From: Stratiformator vulcanicus
GTDB taxonomy: Bacteria > Planctomycetota > Planctomycetia > Planctomycetales > Planctomycetaceae
Length of the DNA: 64,000 bases
Assembly: GCF_007744515.1 (NCBI RefSeq)
Contig: NZ_CP036268.1
Location: forward strand, 283,345-347,344
Reading direction: 5' to 3'
Shown here: piece after piece, positions 35,213-44,481 of the stretch
Numbering within the stretch: the first letter of the stretch is position 1
How the letters are laid out: each line of letters starts with the position of its first letter
Position numbers and translations under genes: made by a program
The notes under the pieces: generated by a model
What the model was told of the DNA's origin: nothing
Database searches by the model: none
Seen by the model: the letters and a program-made list of their open reading frames with translations, nothing else

Positions 35213-36820
35213 ATGACATCCCCCCATTCCGAATCGAAGGACGCAGCCGCCCCGCCCCCGGTCCGCGCCGTCAACGATCTGCGGGCCGCCTTCGGACGCC
35301 AATGGCGGGCCATGCTCGTCTTTGTCGTCGGCGTTCTCACGCTCGTCACCATCGGGCTGTTTCTTTGCCCGAAAACCTATATCTCCGAATCAAAATTGTT
35401 GGTCCGGGTCGGTCGCGAGAGTGTTTCGCTCGATCCGACGGCGACAACCGGCCAGATTCATTCTCCGAGCGAGTCGCGCGAATACGAAGTTACTTCGGTC
35501 CTCGACTTGCTCGAAAGTCGCAGCGTCCGAGAAGTCGTCGTCGAAACGGTCGGTGCCGACGTCATTCTTAAAAAACGGCAGCTCCCCCAAAGCGTGCTCA
35601 GCCAAGCGGCTCAGCAGGATCAGACCCCTGAGCAACTTGCAACGCTCGTGCAAGCCCAAAGGGCCGCGGTCGAGCCGTCACCGATGGTCAGGGAGAAGGC
35701 GATACGTCAACTTGGTGACGACATTTCGGTTTCAAAAACCAAGAAATCAAATGTCATCGCGGTCTCCTGCTTCGCCGAAAGCCCTGAGTTGGCGAAATTG
35801 CTGCTCACGTTATTTCTCGACGAGTTTCGATCACAGTATCTGGCCGCCCATCAGACGGCCGGTTCGCTTGAATTTTTCGAAGAGCAAACCGATTTGATCG
35901 GGAAGCAATTCGAAGCCGCCGATCTTGAATTGCAACAGGCCCGGAACGGTCTGGTCGCCGTCTCGGTCGATCGACGTCGCGATGCCCTTCAAGAGCAATT
36001 AAGCGAAGTCGAACTCGGCATTCTTCGGACCGAAGCTGATCTGGCGACCAGCGAAGCGACCCTTGCCGATCTCACGCTCAGCCTCGACACGTTGCCGCGG
36101 AAATCACTGACTCAGGAAGTCACGGGTTTTCCGAATGATGCGTTAGGGATGACGCGTCGACAGCTCTATGAAATCGAGATTCGGGAAAAGGATCTGCTTT
36201 CGCGATTTCGCGAAACGCATCCCGATGTGATCGCGATTCGAAAGCAGAAAGCCGAAGCGCTTCGAATCATCGGGCAGCGCGGCGGCGAAGAATTCGGCCA
36301 GGAAACATTGGCTGATGACCCGTCATGGAAAGAGCTGCAAGTTAATCTGCTCGCCGAACGGTCGAAAGCCGAAGGCCTGCGTGGTCGCCTCGCTTCATTG
36401 GGGGCTCAGCACGATCAACTGAAACTGCAATTGCAGACTCTGAATTCGCAGGCTGGCAAAGTCGCGCGGCTGGTCGAGCGGGTTGAGCTCTTAAGAAACA
36501 AATACGGCAGCTACGAAGAAAAGCTCGAGCAGACGCGGATCGATCGCGCCCTGCTTAAAGACAGGATTTCCAGTCTGAGCGTTGCCCAACCGCCGACTTA
36601 CGTTGTTAAAGCCGTCAGCCCACGCAAAGGCTTGACGCTAATCATCGCTGCCTTCCTCGCCGCAGTCGGGGCATTTTGCCTTGCCGTGCTCCGCGAGGCA
36701 TTCGCCGGGCGTCCGGCGCCGTGGCGTCATTTTGTGCGCGGCCCGCAGCCTATCCATTTCGAGAGTCCCGACGATGGCATTACCAAAGTCTCCGAGCTGG
36801 TTGAGCAGGCGGCTCACTAA
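35213..36820 (+). CDS. GumC/Wzz-type chain-length determinant protein
   Basis: The 535-residue inner-membrane protein has the Wzz/GumC layout. One transmembrane helix lies near residues 38-60 and another near 467-490. Between them is a large periplasmic domain with a long coiled-coil region (about 215-430, with repeated Glu/Leu/Gln heptads such as EEQTDLIGKQFEAADLELQQ). The second helix is preceded by a Pro-containing PTYVVKAVSPRKG segment, as in the family. No Walker motif follows, so there is no fused tyrosine kinase. It would control polymer length together with the Wza-like lipoprotein 150 bp upstream. Confidence 0.92.
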   Translation: MTSPHSESKDAAAPPPVRAVNDLRAAFGRQWRAMLVFVVGVLTLVTIGLFLCPKTYISESKLLVRVGRESVSLDPTATTGQIHSPSESREYEVTSVLDLLESRSVREVVVETVGADVILKKRQLPQSVLSQAAQQDQTPEQLATLVQAQRAAVEPSPMVREKAIRQLGDDISVSKTKKSNVIAVSCFAESPELAKLLLTLFLDEFRSQYLAAHQTAGSLEFFEEQTDLIGKQFEAADLELQQARNGLVAVSVDRRRDALQEQLSEVELGILRTEADLATSEATLADLTLSLDTLPRKSLTQEVTGFPNDALGMTRRQLYEIEIREKDLLSRFRETHPDVIAIRKQKAEALRIIGQRGGEEFGQETLADDPSWKELQVNLLAERSKAEGLRGRLASLGAQHDQLKLQLQTLNSQAGKVARLVERVELLRNKYGSYEEKLEQTRIDRALLKDRISSLSVAQPPTYVVKAVSPRKGLTLIIAAFLAAVGAFCLAVLREAFAGRPAPWRHFVRGPQPIHFESPDDGITKVSELVEQAAH

Positions 36821-37856
36821 AGTGTCGCGGGGAAACGCGGATTGGCTCCACCCTGCTTCGCTATTTCTTAATCTCGCCAATGTCGAACGCTGCCGTTGCG
36901 AACGCACCGGTAACAGTGTTTCCGTGATCGCGTTCGACTCAGTCGACGCGCCAGGTCAAAGTTTTCCCCGGGAGTTCGTCGACCATCTCCACGCGCGGGT
37001 TCGCCAGACGGACCATGTCGGAATTCTCCCCGACAATCGCATCGCGGTGCTGCTTTGGAATTCCAACCGTGAAGGAGCAGTCACGTTCGTCGATCAGTTG
37101 CAGCTCGACAGCGCATCGGCTTCATTAATGAACTTCGATGTCTTCGAGCATCCATATCAGCCAGATTCTGATGTTAGCGACGGGGACCGGTCCGAACTTA
37201 GCGATAAGACCGCCGGACTCACGCGGTGCCTGCCGCTCGAAGCGGTATTCACAAAGCCATTGCCGGCATGGAAACGGCTGATTGATATCTGCGGTGCGGC
37301 GTTCGGTCTCGTGGTGCTTTCGCCAATGCTCATGGCGGTCGCACTTGCCATTCGCTTCACGTCGCCGGGGCCGATCTATTTCAGCCAACGGCGGAGCGGA
37401 ATCGGCGGCCGACCATTCTATATGCACAAGTTTCGCTCAATGGTCCCCGATGCTGAGGCCCTCAAAACGAAACTGATGGAAAAGAACGAACAGGACGGGC
37501 CGGCATTTAAGATTGAGCATGACCCGCGTATCACGCCGATCGGCCATTTCATTCGGCGAACCAGCATTGATGAATTGCCGCAGTTGTGGAACGTGCTTCG
37601 GGGCGAGATGTCGATCGTCGGCCCGCGCCCCCTGCCCTGCAGTGAAAGCGATGCCTGCAAACCGTGGCAGAAGCGGAGATTGCAAGTGACGCCCGGTTTG
37701 ACCTGTATCTGGCAGGTTCAGGACCGCCGGAACAAGATTCCGTTCGCCGATTGGGCAAGGATGGATATCCGATACATCCGCAATCGAAGTCTGCGGCAGG
37801 ACCTCACCTTGGTTTATCAAACCTTCGCGGCGGTCTTCGGTCGCAAAGGCGTATGA
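36774..37856 (+). CDS. Undecaprenyl-phosphate sugar transferase (WcaJ/ExoY type) with a degenerate regulatory N-terminus
   Basis: This enzyme would start each repeat unit by moving a sugar-1-phosphate onto undecaprenyl phosphate. Using the start at 36774 the protein has 360 residues and overlaps the previous gene by 47 bp. The C-terminal half is the bacterial sugar transferase domain, with one hydrophobic helix (LIDICGAAFGLVVLSPMLM) then KFRSMVPDAE, DELPQLWNVLRGEMSIVGPRP and VTPGLTCIWQV. The N-terminal 150 residues replace the usual membrane block. They show a VRQTDHVGILPDNRIAVLLW stretch that resembles a degenerate GGDEF domain; that reading is an inference. Confidence 0.92.
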   Translation: MALPKSPSWLSRRLTKVSRGNADWLHPASLFLNLANVERCRCERTGNSVSVIAFDSVDAPGQSFPREFVDHLHARVRQTDHVGILPDNRIAVLLWNSNREGAVTFVDQLQLDSASASLMNFDVFEHPYQPDSDVSDGDRSELSDKTAGLTRCLPLEAVFTKPLPAWKRLIDICGAAFGLVVLSPMLMAVALAIRFTSPGPIYFSQRRSGIGGRPFYMHKFRSMVPDAEALKTKLMEKNEQDGPAFKIEHDPRITPIGHFIRRTSIDELPQLWNVLRGEMSIVGPRPLPCSESDACKPWQKRRLQVTPGLTCIWQVQDRRNKIPFADWARMDIRYIRNRSLRQDLTLVYQTFAAVFGRKGV

Positions 37857-37883
37857 CCGGCAACGCGTGAATTCGCGTCCGGT
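37856..37883 (+). promoter_or_regulatory. Stable hairpin at the stop codon of the sugar transferase gene
   Basis: ACCGG-CA-ACGCG pairs with CGCGT-CCGGT around a TGAATT loop, starting at the last base of the stop codon. No T-run follows, so it is more likely an mRNA 3'-end stabiliser or processing site than an intrinsic terminator. A 200-bp spacer without a gene follows. Confidence 0.5.
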
Positions 37884-38085
37884 TCTAAGGTTTGATGCGC
37901 GTTTGCCTCATGTTGCGATCGATCTACGCATCAGCCGGGTCCGTGTGGGCAAAGTGCCTCATCGAACCGCTCTGAGTGAGCTACATGTTTAGGTCGGCAC
38001 TTGCTGCGCAACGCGCCGACACCGCGCGACTTCTCTTTCAGTGCAGCGAACGCGAGTGTAAGCCTTCATTGTTGGCGACTCAGTT

Positions 38086-39450
38086 ATGTCGACCATAGCG
38101 ACACCCTACCCGCAGACTTCGGCCGACGGCATCGATCGTGTTGGCGTCGCCTCCGCATCGGCGGTGATGTTGCCGATAATCTGCGCCCTGTTCCTGCTCT
38201 CGTTCACGTTTTCGTTTGACGCCGATGGCTCCCCTCTGGCGGGTCTCGATCCTTACGTTTCATTTGCGAAACTCTTAACACGCTGCGGCGTGCTCGCATT
38301 GCTCACGGGGCAATGCTTAATATTGCTGCTGAGGCCGACGGGTCTGCAACGGCTGTCGTTATTTATCCCGCTGATCGGTTTCGTGCTATTTGCGCTACTT
38401 TCGACGGCATGGTCGCCACTGAAACAGACGACTCTTTTTCAGGCGATCAGCACGGCGTCGCTGGTCGCGTTGTCGGCCAGTTTCGCGCTGAGTTGCCGCA
38501 ATCTGAAAGACGCGTCATCAGTTCTGGCTTCGGTGTCATTCCTCTTGTGCGGGCTGTTGGCGGCATTCATTGTTCTAAGGTTTGCCGTCCCGTCATTCGC
38601 GGTCGCCACGCGGGCCGGGACCGGCCTCTTCCACGCAACCAATACGGCAGCCACAGCCGCAATTGCGATTCTGCTGGTTCTTTCTTGCCGGATGAACTTC
38701 GGCTGGGGTTGGAGCCGATGGCTGCTGCCCCCGGTCACCGTTCTTGGTATCGCGGTATTAATCCTATCGGTTAATCGGCTCAGCCTCGGACTGACCGCAG
38801 CGATCGGCATTATTCTCATATGCGCGAAATTAGATCGCATCCTCCTTTCATTCGTAGTGCTGGCGACGGTCGTCGCCGGGGCTGTTCTGCTTGCGGTCGA
38901 TCCTGGATTCGAACTGTTAAGAGCGGTTGGCGGCGATCTGTTTCAGTTTGCGTCCCGCGACCAAGGAATTAATGAACTCTCCGAGTTCTCCGGCCGGGAG
39001 GAAATGTGGGAGGTCGTCTGGGCTTCGTATCTGCAGTCGCCGATTATCGGGCACGGGTACTTCGTCACCTCAGCCGATGGCGTTCTTGAAGTGTGGTACC
39101 AGGAAGGCAACTTCACCGCCCACAATTTGCTCTTACAAGCGTTAGCGAGCGTCGGGCTGATCGGTACCGGGCTGTTCGTCGCCGGCGTATTACTGCCGAT
39201 GTCGGTGGCTGGATGGAAATTGTGTGAGACTCCTTCCGGCCGGACCCTCTTAATGGCGCTACTGCCGTTCGGTGCCTGGTATCTGGGATGGGGACTCTTA
39301 AATGAATCGGTACTCGGCCCACTTCAGCCGGAGTCGGTCGTGTTCTTCGCGCTCCTCGGCATCGCGGTCGGCCTCGCTTTCCAGCGTGTTCCGTACTCTC
39401 ACAATGTGCAGCGTCCGGCCGCGCGGATCCAAATCGGGGGGCAATTATGA
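38086..39450 (+). CDS. O-antigen ligase/polymerase family membrane protein
   Basis: The 454-residue protein has about 11-12 transmembrane helices and the Wzy_C/O-antigen-ligase pattern: a long external loop near residues 280-345 with GREEMWEVVWASYLQSPIIGHGYF, then HNLLLQALASVGLIG. The Arg-Glu and His residues in that loop are typical for enzymes that transfer or polymerise lipid-linked glycans. Whether it is the polymerase (Wzy) or the ligase (WaaL) cannot be decided from sequence; the locus also holds Wzx- and Wzz-like genes, which favours polymerase. Its stop overlaps the next start by 4 bp. Confidence 0.88.
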   Translation: MSTIATPYPQTSADGIDRVGVASASAVMLPIICALFLLSFTFSFDADGSPLAGLDPYVSFAKLLTRCGVLALLTGQCLILLLRPTGLQRLSLFIPLIGFVLFALLSTAWSPLKQTTLFQAISTASLVALSASFALSCRNLKDASSVLASVSFLLCGLLAAFIVLRFAVPSFAVATRAGTGLFHATNTAATAAIAILLVLSCRMNFGWGWSRWLLPPVTVLGIAVLILSVNRLSLGLTAAIGIILICAKLDRILLSFVVLATVVAGAVLLAVDPGFELLRAVGGDLFQFASRDQGINELSEFSGREEMWEVVWASYLQSPIIGHGYFVTSADGVLEVWYQEGNFTAHNLLLQALASVGLIGTGLFVAGVLLPMSVAGWKLCETPSGRTLLMALLPFGAWYLGWGLLNESVLGPLQPESVVFFALLGIAVGLAFQRVPYSHNVQRPAARIQIGGQL

Positions 39451-40652
39451 AGCTCCTCATGGTCCACAACTATTATCAACAACCCGGCGGCGAAGATCGC
39501 GTCTTTGAAGAGGAATGTCGACTGATGGAAGCACACGGGCACACCGTGATCCCGTATATCCGCCACAACGATGAAATTAAGAAGAGAAGCCGCATCGCCG
39601 TTGCTTCGGACACCGTCTGGAACCGAGGCGCGTCCCGCGAGATATTTGATCTCGTCCGACGAAACAGCGTCGACGTGATGCATTGCGCGAATACGTTCCC
39701 GCTGATCTCGCCGTCCATCTATTCCGCAGCCCGGTCAGCGGGGGCCGCTGTCGTCCAGACGCTGCATAATTATCGCCTAATCTGCCCGGCGGCACAGTTG
39801 GTCCGCGACGGGCAGTCCTGCTCAAAATGCGTCGGGAAGACTTTCGCCTGGCCTGCGATCCGACACGCGTGCTACCGCGGCAGCAAAGCGGCGACGGCCG
39901 TGACGGCTCTCTCAAATGCCGTTCGCCGGATGCCTTCGAATCAGAACGACGTTGATCAATATATTGCCCTCTCTGAGGCAGCCCGAACGGAATTAATTGC
40001 GGGTGGGCTGCCAAAAACGCGAATCGTCGTTAAGCCGAATTTTGTTGATCCTGACCCAGGCATCAGGCCGGGGAAAGGAAACTATTTTGTGTTCGTCGGT
40101 CGGCTCTCGCCAGAGAAGGGAGTTGAGACACTCCTGTCGACGTGGCGGGACCTGTCCTCCGGATTTCAGCTCAAGATCGTCGGAGACGGACCACTTGCTT
40201 CCTTGGTTCAAGCATCCGCGGATGAGCGATCTCATATCAAATGGCTCGGTCGCCGCAGCCCGGACGAAGTCTTTGACATTGTCGGAAATGCTCGCGCTTC
40301 CATCGTCCCCTCAACTTGGAAAGAGCCGTTCGGCCGCACGGTGATCGAGTCGTTCGCGACTGGCACACCGGTCATCGGAAGTGATTTGGGAGCGTTGCCA
40401 GAAATCATCACGCCCGAACACAACGGATTAATTGTGAAGGCGGGAGATACGGATGCGTTGCGGCACGCGGTGCAAAAAATCGACGCCGCGGGCGATTTCG
40501 CGGCGATGCGCCGGAATTCGCGAGATACGTTTGAAAATCTTTACACCGCCGAAGCCAATTATCCGCAATTAATCGATGTTTACGAGCGGGCGGTCGCGGT
40601 CCGACATCGAAACTCTCACGCTGCGGCTGAACTTCAGGATTCCTCTTTATGA
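39447..40652 (+). CDS. Glycosyltransferase family 4 (GT-B)
   Basis: The 401-residue protein has the GT4 layout. The N-terminal half contains HNYYQQPGGEDRVFEEEC near the start and a Cys-rich insertion (LICPAAQLVRDGQSCSKC, around residue 110-130), which is often seen in this subgroup. The C-terminal donor domain has FVGRLSPEKGVETLL, IVPSTWKEPFGRTVIESFATGTPVIGS (split by conserved Glu residues) and the E-x7-E region. It would add a hexose from a nucleotide sugar to the growing repeat unit. Start and stop overlap both neighbours by 4 bp, showing a tight operon. Confidence 0.93.
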   Translation: MKLLMVHNYYQQPGGEDRVFEEECRLMEAHGHTVIPYIRHNDEIKKRSRIAVASDTVWNRGASREIFDLVRRNSVDVMHCANTFPLISPSIYSAARSAGAAVVQTLHNYRLICPAAQLVRDGQSCSKCVGKTFAWPAIRHACYRGSKAATAVTALSNAVRRMPSNQNDVDQYIALSEAARTELIAGGLPKTRIVVKPNFVDPDPGIRPGKGNYFVFVGRLSPEKGVETLLSTWRDLSSGFQLKIVGDGPLASLVQASADERSHIKWLGRRSPDEVFDIVGNARASIVPSTWKEPFGRTVIESFATGTPVIGSDLGALPEIITPEHNGLIVKAGDTDALRHAVQKIDAAGDFAAMRRNSRDTFENLYTAEANYPQLIDVYERAVAVRHRNSHAAAELQDSSL

Positions 40653-41503
40653 GCGTGGCTGAACTGCCAACCGTCTCTCCGGCGCTTGAATATAACGAAC
40701 GCTCGTCTTGGCCACCCAAGGTCGACGTGTTCGGGCTGCAAGTGTCGCCGACGAATTACCGCGAAGCGACCGAGTCGATCATCGAAGCAGCACGGGAGCA
40801 CCGTCCTGCCGTCGTCTCGTGCCATGCCGTTCATGCGTTGATCACGTTTAGCGGGAATCCAGAACTCCGCGCGAAAGCCAACACTTTTGCGATGATCACG
40901 CCCGACGGGCAACCCGTGCGGTGGGCGTTAAATCTTCTGCACGGCACGAAGCTCGGCGATCGAGTCTATGGACCCGATCTGACTCTCTCGCTGTGTCAGG
41001 CCGCGGCGGAAGAAGGTGTCTCCATCTATCTGTATGGCGGAACGCCGGACGTTCTCGCCTCATTAGAGCACAATCTGGTTAACCGCTTCCCTGCGTTGGA
41101 AATTGCCGGGTCGGAGTCCCCGCCGTTTCGGACCCTTACTCCGGACGAAGACGCTGCTGTTGTCGAGCGGATTAACCGAAGTGGAGCGGGTCTCGTCTTT
41201 ATCGGACTGGGATGTCCGAAGCAGGATCTCTTTGCCTTTGACCATCGCGAGCGCATCGACGCGGTCCAAGTCTGTGTGGGGGCCGCATTCGACTTCCATG
41301 CCGGGGTCAAACGCACGGCCCCCCCGTGGATGCAACGGACGGGATTGGAATGGCTCTTTCGGCTTTGCGAAGAACCGAAGCGGCTTTGGAAACGCTATTT
41401 CGTGACCAATTCCATCTATCTTGGCCGGTTGACGGCCGCACTGCTGAACGTCCCGAACATCCGCCGGCAGCATCGCATCTGGCGTGACAGAAAACGCTCT
41501 TAA
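40649..41503 (+). CDS. WecG/TagA/CpsF family glycosyltransferase (GT26)
   Basis: The 284-residue protein matches the GT26 family, which typically adds N-acetylmannosamine or related sugars to a lipid-linked intermediate. Typical segments are FGLQVSPTNYREATESII, PDGQPVRWALNLLHG, RVYGPDLT, LYGGTPDVL, LGCPKQDLF and VGAAFDFHAGVKRTAPPWMQ, followed by EWLFRLCEEPKRLWKRYF. The Asp of the PDG motif and the C-terminal basic helices for membrane contact are kept. The start ATG overlaps the previous stop. Confidence 0.95.
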   Translation: MSVAELPTVSPALEYNERSSWPPKVDVFGLQVSPTNYREATESIIEAAREHRPAVVSCHAVHALITFSGNPELRAKANTFAMITPDGQPVRWALNLLHGTKLGDRVYGPDLTLSLCQAAAEEGVSIYLYGGTPDVLASLEHNLVNRFPALEIAGSESPPFRTLTPDEDAAVVERINRSGAGLVFIGLGCPKQDLFAFDHRERIDAVQVCVGAAFDFHAGVKRTAPPWMQRTGLEWLFRLCEEPKRLWKRYFVTNSIYLGRLTAALLNVPNIRRQHRIWRDRKRS

Positions 41504-41568
41504 CCACCGTGAGTGAAACGACATCCTGATTTTATACCAACCGTCATTGAAAGACCGAAGGGATATCC

Positions 41569-42564
41569 ATGAATAACAACCTTATTGTCATCGCAGGCGC
41601 CGGCGGATTCATTGGCGGTCACCTGGTACGCTATTTCGAAGACCGCGGGTATGTGAATATCCGGGCGATCGATATTAAGCCGTTGGACGAATGGTATCAG
41701 GTCTCCGAAGTGGCGGAGAATGTTGTCGCCGACTTAAGTGAAATCACGGCCTGCCATGCCGCGTGTCGCGGAGCAACAGAGGTCTACAACTTAGCCGCCG
41801 ACATGGGTGGAATGGGCTTTATTGAGAACAATAAAGCTCTGTGTATGTTGTCCGTGCTGATTAACACGCACTTATTGATGGCTGCGAAGGACGCCGGGGT
41901 CAGCCGGTACTTCTACGCGAGTTCAGCCTGTGTTTATAACGCGTCGAAACAAGTCTCGGAAGACGTTACTGCGCTGAAAGAAGAAGATGCTTACCCGGCA
42001 ATGCCTGAAGACGGCTACGGTTGGGAAAAGCTCTTTTCAGAAAGAATGTGTCGGCACTTCCGCGAAGACTTCGGTCTTATCACCCGTGTCGCCCGCTTCC
42101 ACAACGTCTATGGCCCCGAGGGGACGTGGGAAGGCGGCCGGGAGAAGGCCCCGGCAGCGATCTGCCGGAAGGTCATCACCGCAAAACACACTGGCGAGCA
42201 TCAAATCGAAGTGTGGGGCGACGGCAAGCAGACCCGCAGCTTTATGTATATCGATGACTGCGTCCAAGGCATCGACCGGATCATGCACAGCGAAATTCTG
42301 GAGCCGATTAATCTGGGCTCAAGCGAGCTGACATCGATCAACGGTTTGGTCGACATGGTGGGTGAAATCGCCGGCATCGATATCGAGCGAAACCACCTGC
42401 TCGACGCACCCAAGGGCGTTAACGGTCGCAACAGCGATAATTCGCTGATTCAAGACTATCTGGGCTGGGAACCGTCGATCCGACTTCGTGACGGCATGAA
42501 ACGGACCTTCGACTGGATCGAGTCGGAGTATCTCGAAAAGTATCAACCTGTCACGACGGCTTAA
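41569..42564 (+). CDS. NAD-dependent epimerase/dehydratase, GDP-mannose 3,5-epimerase-like
   Basis: The 331-residue short-chain-dehydrogenase-fold protein binds NAD through GAGGFIGGHL near residue 11. The segment AADMGGMGFI with the following ENNK is very close to the signature of GDP-mannose 3,5-epimerase, which makes GDP-L-galactose and GDP-gulose. The active-site region reads SSACVYN, then GYGWEKLFSE, with the Tyr-x3-Lys pair. RFHNVYGPEGTWEGGREKAPAA is also GME-like. Substrate assignment is an inference from these motifs; a UDP-sugar epimerase is the alternative. GAAGGGATATCC precedes the ATG. Confidence 0.88.
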   Translation: MNNNLIVIAGAGGFIGGHLVRYFEDRGYVNIRAIDIKPLDEWYQVSEVAENVVADLSEITACHAACRGATEVYNLAADMGGMGFIENNKALCMLSVLINTHLLMAAKDAGVSRYFYASSACVYNASKQVSEDVTALKEEDAYPAMPEDGYGWEKLFSERMCRHFREDFGLITRVARFHNVYGPEGTWEGGREKAPAAICRKVITAKHTGEHQIEVWGDGKQTRSFMYIDDCVQGIDRIMHSEILEPINLGSSELTSINGLVDMVGEIAGIDIERNHLLDAPKGVNGRNSDNSLIQDYLGWEPSIRLRDGMKRTFDWIESEYLEKYQPVTTA

Positions 42565-42612
42565 GTCCCTCCGCTTTCCGTCTCAGTTCGTCCTGTTTAT
42601 TGAGCCGTTATC

Positions 42613-43611
42613 GTGTCCGCCGTTGCACCGATCACCATCGGAATGCCGATTTACAATGCCGAGCGGTATCTCGAGGAGAGTCTCGAGTCACTGCTGGGGC
42701 AAACGTGTGGCGATTTCGAACTGATCATTTCGGACAACGGTTCATCCGACCGAACGGAAGAGATTTGTCGTCAGTACGCTGCCGACGATTCCCGCATCAC
42801 TTATATTCAGCACGATCGAAATCGAGGGGCGGTCTGGAACTTTAATCACGTGTTCGAGAGGTCTCGCAGCCCGTTCTTTAAGTGGGCATCTTATGACGAT
42901 GTCTGCCGACCGACATTTCTCGAAGCGTGCTATGAACCGATTCAGTCTGATGACGATATTGCGTGGGTTCACCCGTTGACGAACCATCTCTCGGAAGATG
43001 GAATCGTTCAATCGGGGAGCGATGACCCGGAGGTTCCTTCAGGGCGCGATTCTCACAGTTTGCTTTCCGACGCCACATTAAAAAGCGATTACTCTCGCCA
43101 GAGTCTACATCCACGAGATCGGTTTGCCGCGGTGGTCTTGGGGACGACCTGGTGCTCAGACAGTTACGGGTTAATGCGTGCTGCCGCAGTGAAGCGGACG
43201 AGGCTGTATCTACCCTGCTACGGTGCGGAAAAGGTGTTGCTCGCTGAGCTCAGCCTCGTTGGTCGTTTTGCAGAAGTTGAGGAGCCGCTCTTCCTGCAGC
43301 GCGTGCATGACGCGGCATCCGGCTCACTCACGTCAGCGTCGGCGCAAGCTAAGTTCATTGCTCCTTCAGCGGCCCGCCGATTCTCCAGCACTAGATTCAC
43401 GCTGCTTCACGGATTCGCGACAGCGATTAAGCGTTCTGATCTTGGCCTGTCAACGAAGGTCGGCTGCTACCGAGTGCTGGGGCAATATATGTTTCAAGTC
43501 CGCAAGTGGAGCCGAGTCTTATCGCAAATGGCAGGTGGCCGTGGCATGGCCTTACCGAAGGCAGCGAAAGGCCAGCGAACAACCGACGTCCTTCAAACCA
43601 CGTCGAGCTAG
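42613..43611 (+). CDS. Glycosyltransferase family 2
   Basis: The 332-residue product starts with GTG. The GT-A fold is shown by ITIGMPIYNAERYLEESLESLL, ELIISDNGSSDRTEEI, and a metal-binding acid pair in KWASYDDVC near residue 95. The C-terminal part (about 150-330) is more variable and would bind the acceptor. GT2 members add hexoses or N-acetylhexosamines in capsule and O-antigen synthesis; the donor cannot be told here. It sits 48 bp after the epimerase gene and 9 bp before the next gene. Confidence 0.93.
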   Translation: MSAVAPITIGMPIYNAERYLEESLESLLGQTCGDFELIISDNGSSDRTEEICRQYAADDSRITYIQHDRNRGAVWNFNHVFERSRSPFFKWASYDDVCRPTFLEACYEPIQSDDDIAWVHPLTNHLSEDGIVQSGSDDPEVPSGRDSHSLLSDATLKSDYSRQSLHPRDRFAAVVLGTTWCSDSYGLMRAAAVKRTRLYLPCYGAEKVLLAELSLVGRFAEVEEPLFLQRVHDAASGSLTSASAQAKFIAPSAARRFSSTRFTLLHGFATAIKRSDLGLSTKVGCYRVLGQYMFQVRKWSRVLSQMAGGRGMALPKAAKGQRTTDVLQTTSS

Positions 43612-43620
43612 GAGGACGAT

Positions 43621-44481
43621 ATGTCGCAACTTACGCTTGATGAGCGAGTGACGCTCTCCCCGCTCGAAGAAAATCGGGGCGGAGAGACCACCGCTTCGCG
43701 AATTGCATCAGCCAATCAAGTACCGGTCAATAAGACCGCGGCACTGCGGGTGTCGCCGGAGCGCATCTTGCTTGCGCTTGTCGGGATTATTGCAACGCTT
43801 GTCGTGATCGGCATCGCATCGCGCCTTACAATTTATAGCGTTGCTCCCAACTTTCATGATGACCCGCAAGCCGCACCAAAGATCGCCCGATTGTTAAGTC
43901 GATTTGATCTCGGGTTCGAGCCGAGTGTGTCGGCCTGGTACTCGTCACTCGCCTTGTGTGCGTCGGCCGGTACGCTTGCGATTGTCGGCCTTCTTCATCG
44001 CTCGCGGAATGAACCGTCGGTGATGTGGTTCCTGCTCGGAATCATCTTTGTCGGCCTGTCGCTCGATGAGATGGTGATGTTCCACGAGACCCTCGACAAC
44101 ACATTAAGAAGTCGCTTGGGGACCGGGGGGCTGCTCCATTTTGCGTGGGTCATCCCGGCATCATTGCTTGTATTGGCCGTCGGACTCACCTATTTGCGGT
44201 TTCTAATGAATCTTCCACTCAGAACGCGAGCACTGTTCCTGTTGGCAGGCGGATTGTTCGTCGGGGGCGCGATCGGCGTCGAGCTTCTCGAAGGAGCGAT
44301 CGTCGATTCCGGAGGCCTTAACTCCGTGACGTTCACTCTTGTGCAAGCGCTCGAAGAGGGGCTTGAAATGATCGGCGTCGCGGTCTTCCTTTACGCACTT
44401 CTCGACTATCTCCGCAAGGAATTCGGTGTGTTCCCGCTTAACTGGTCACAAAATTATCTTCAGCCGGAGCAATCAGCATGA
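43621..44481 (+). CDS. Polytopic membrane protein of the polysaccharide locus
   Basis: The 286-residue protein has a soluble N-terminus of about 45 residues, then seven or so hydrophobic helices. Segments DEMVMFHETLDNTLRSRLG and EEGLEMIGVAVFLYALLDYL are visible, the latter with two Glu residues next to a helix. No family with known function was recognised. The pattern FHE plus Glu-rich helix ends resembles a membrane enzyme or small transporter but gives no firm call. AGGAGG directly precedes the start, and the stop overlaps the next start by 4 bp. Confidence 0.78.
   Translation: MSQLTLDERVTLSPLEENRGGETTASRIASANQVPVNKTAALRVSPERILLALVGIIATLVVIGIASRLTIYSVAPNFHDDPQAAPKIARLLSRFDLGFEPSVSAWYSSLALCASAGTLAIVGLLHRSRNEPSVMWFLLGIIFVGLSLDEMVMFHETLDNTLRSRLGTGGLLHFAWVIPASLLVLAVGLTYLRFLMNLPLRTRALFLLAGGLFVGGAIGVELLEGAIVDSGGLNSVTFTLVQALEEGLEMIGVAVFLYALLDYLRKEFGVFPLNWSQNYLQPEQSA

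Noticed and set aside
37888..38586. Repeated CTAAGGTTTG at about 37886 and 38577
   Set aside because: Only 10 nt shared, one copy lies inside a coding region; expected by chance.
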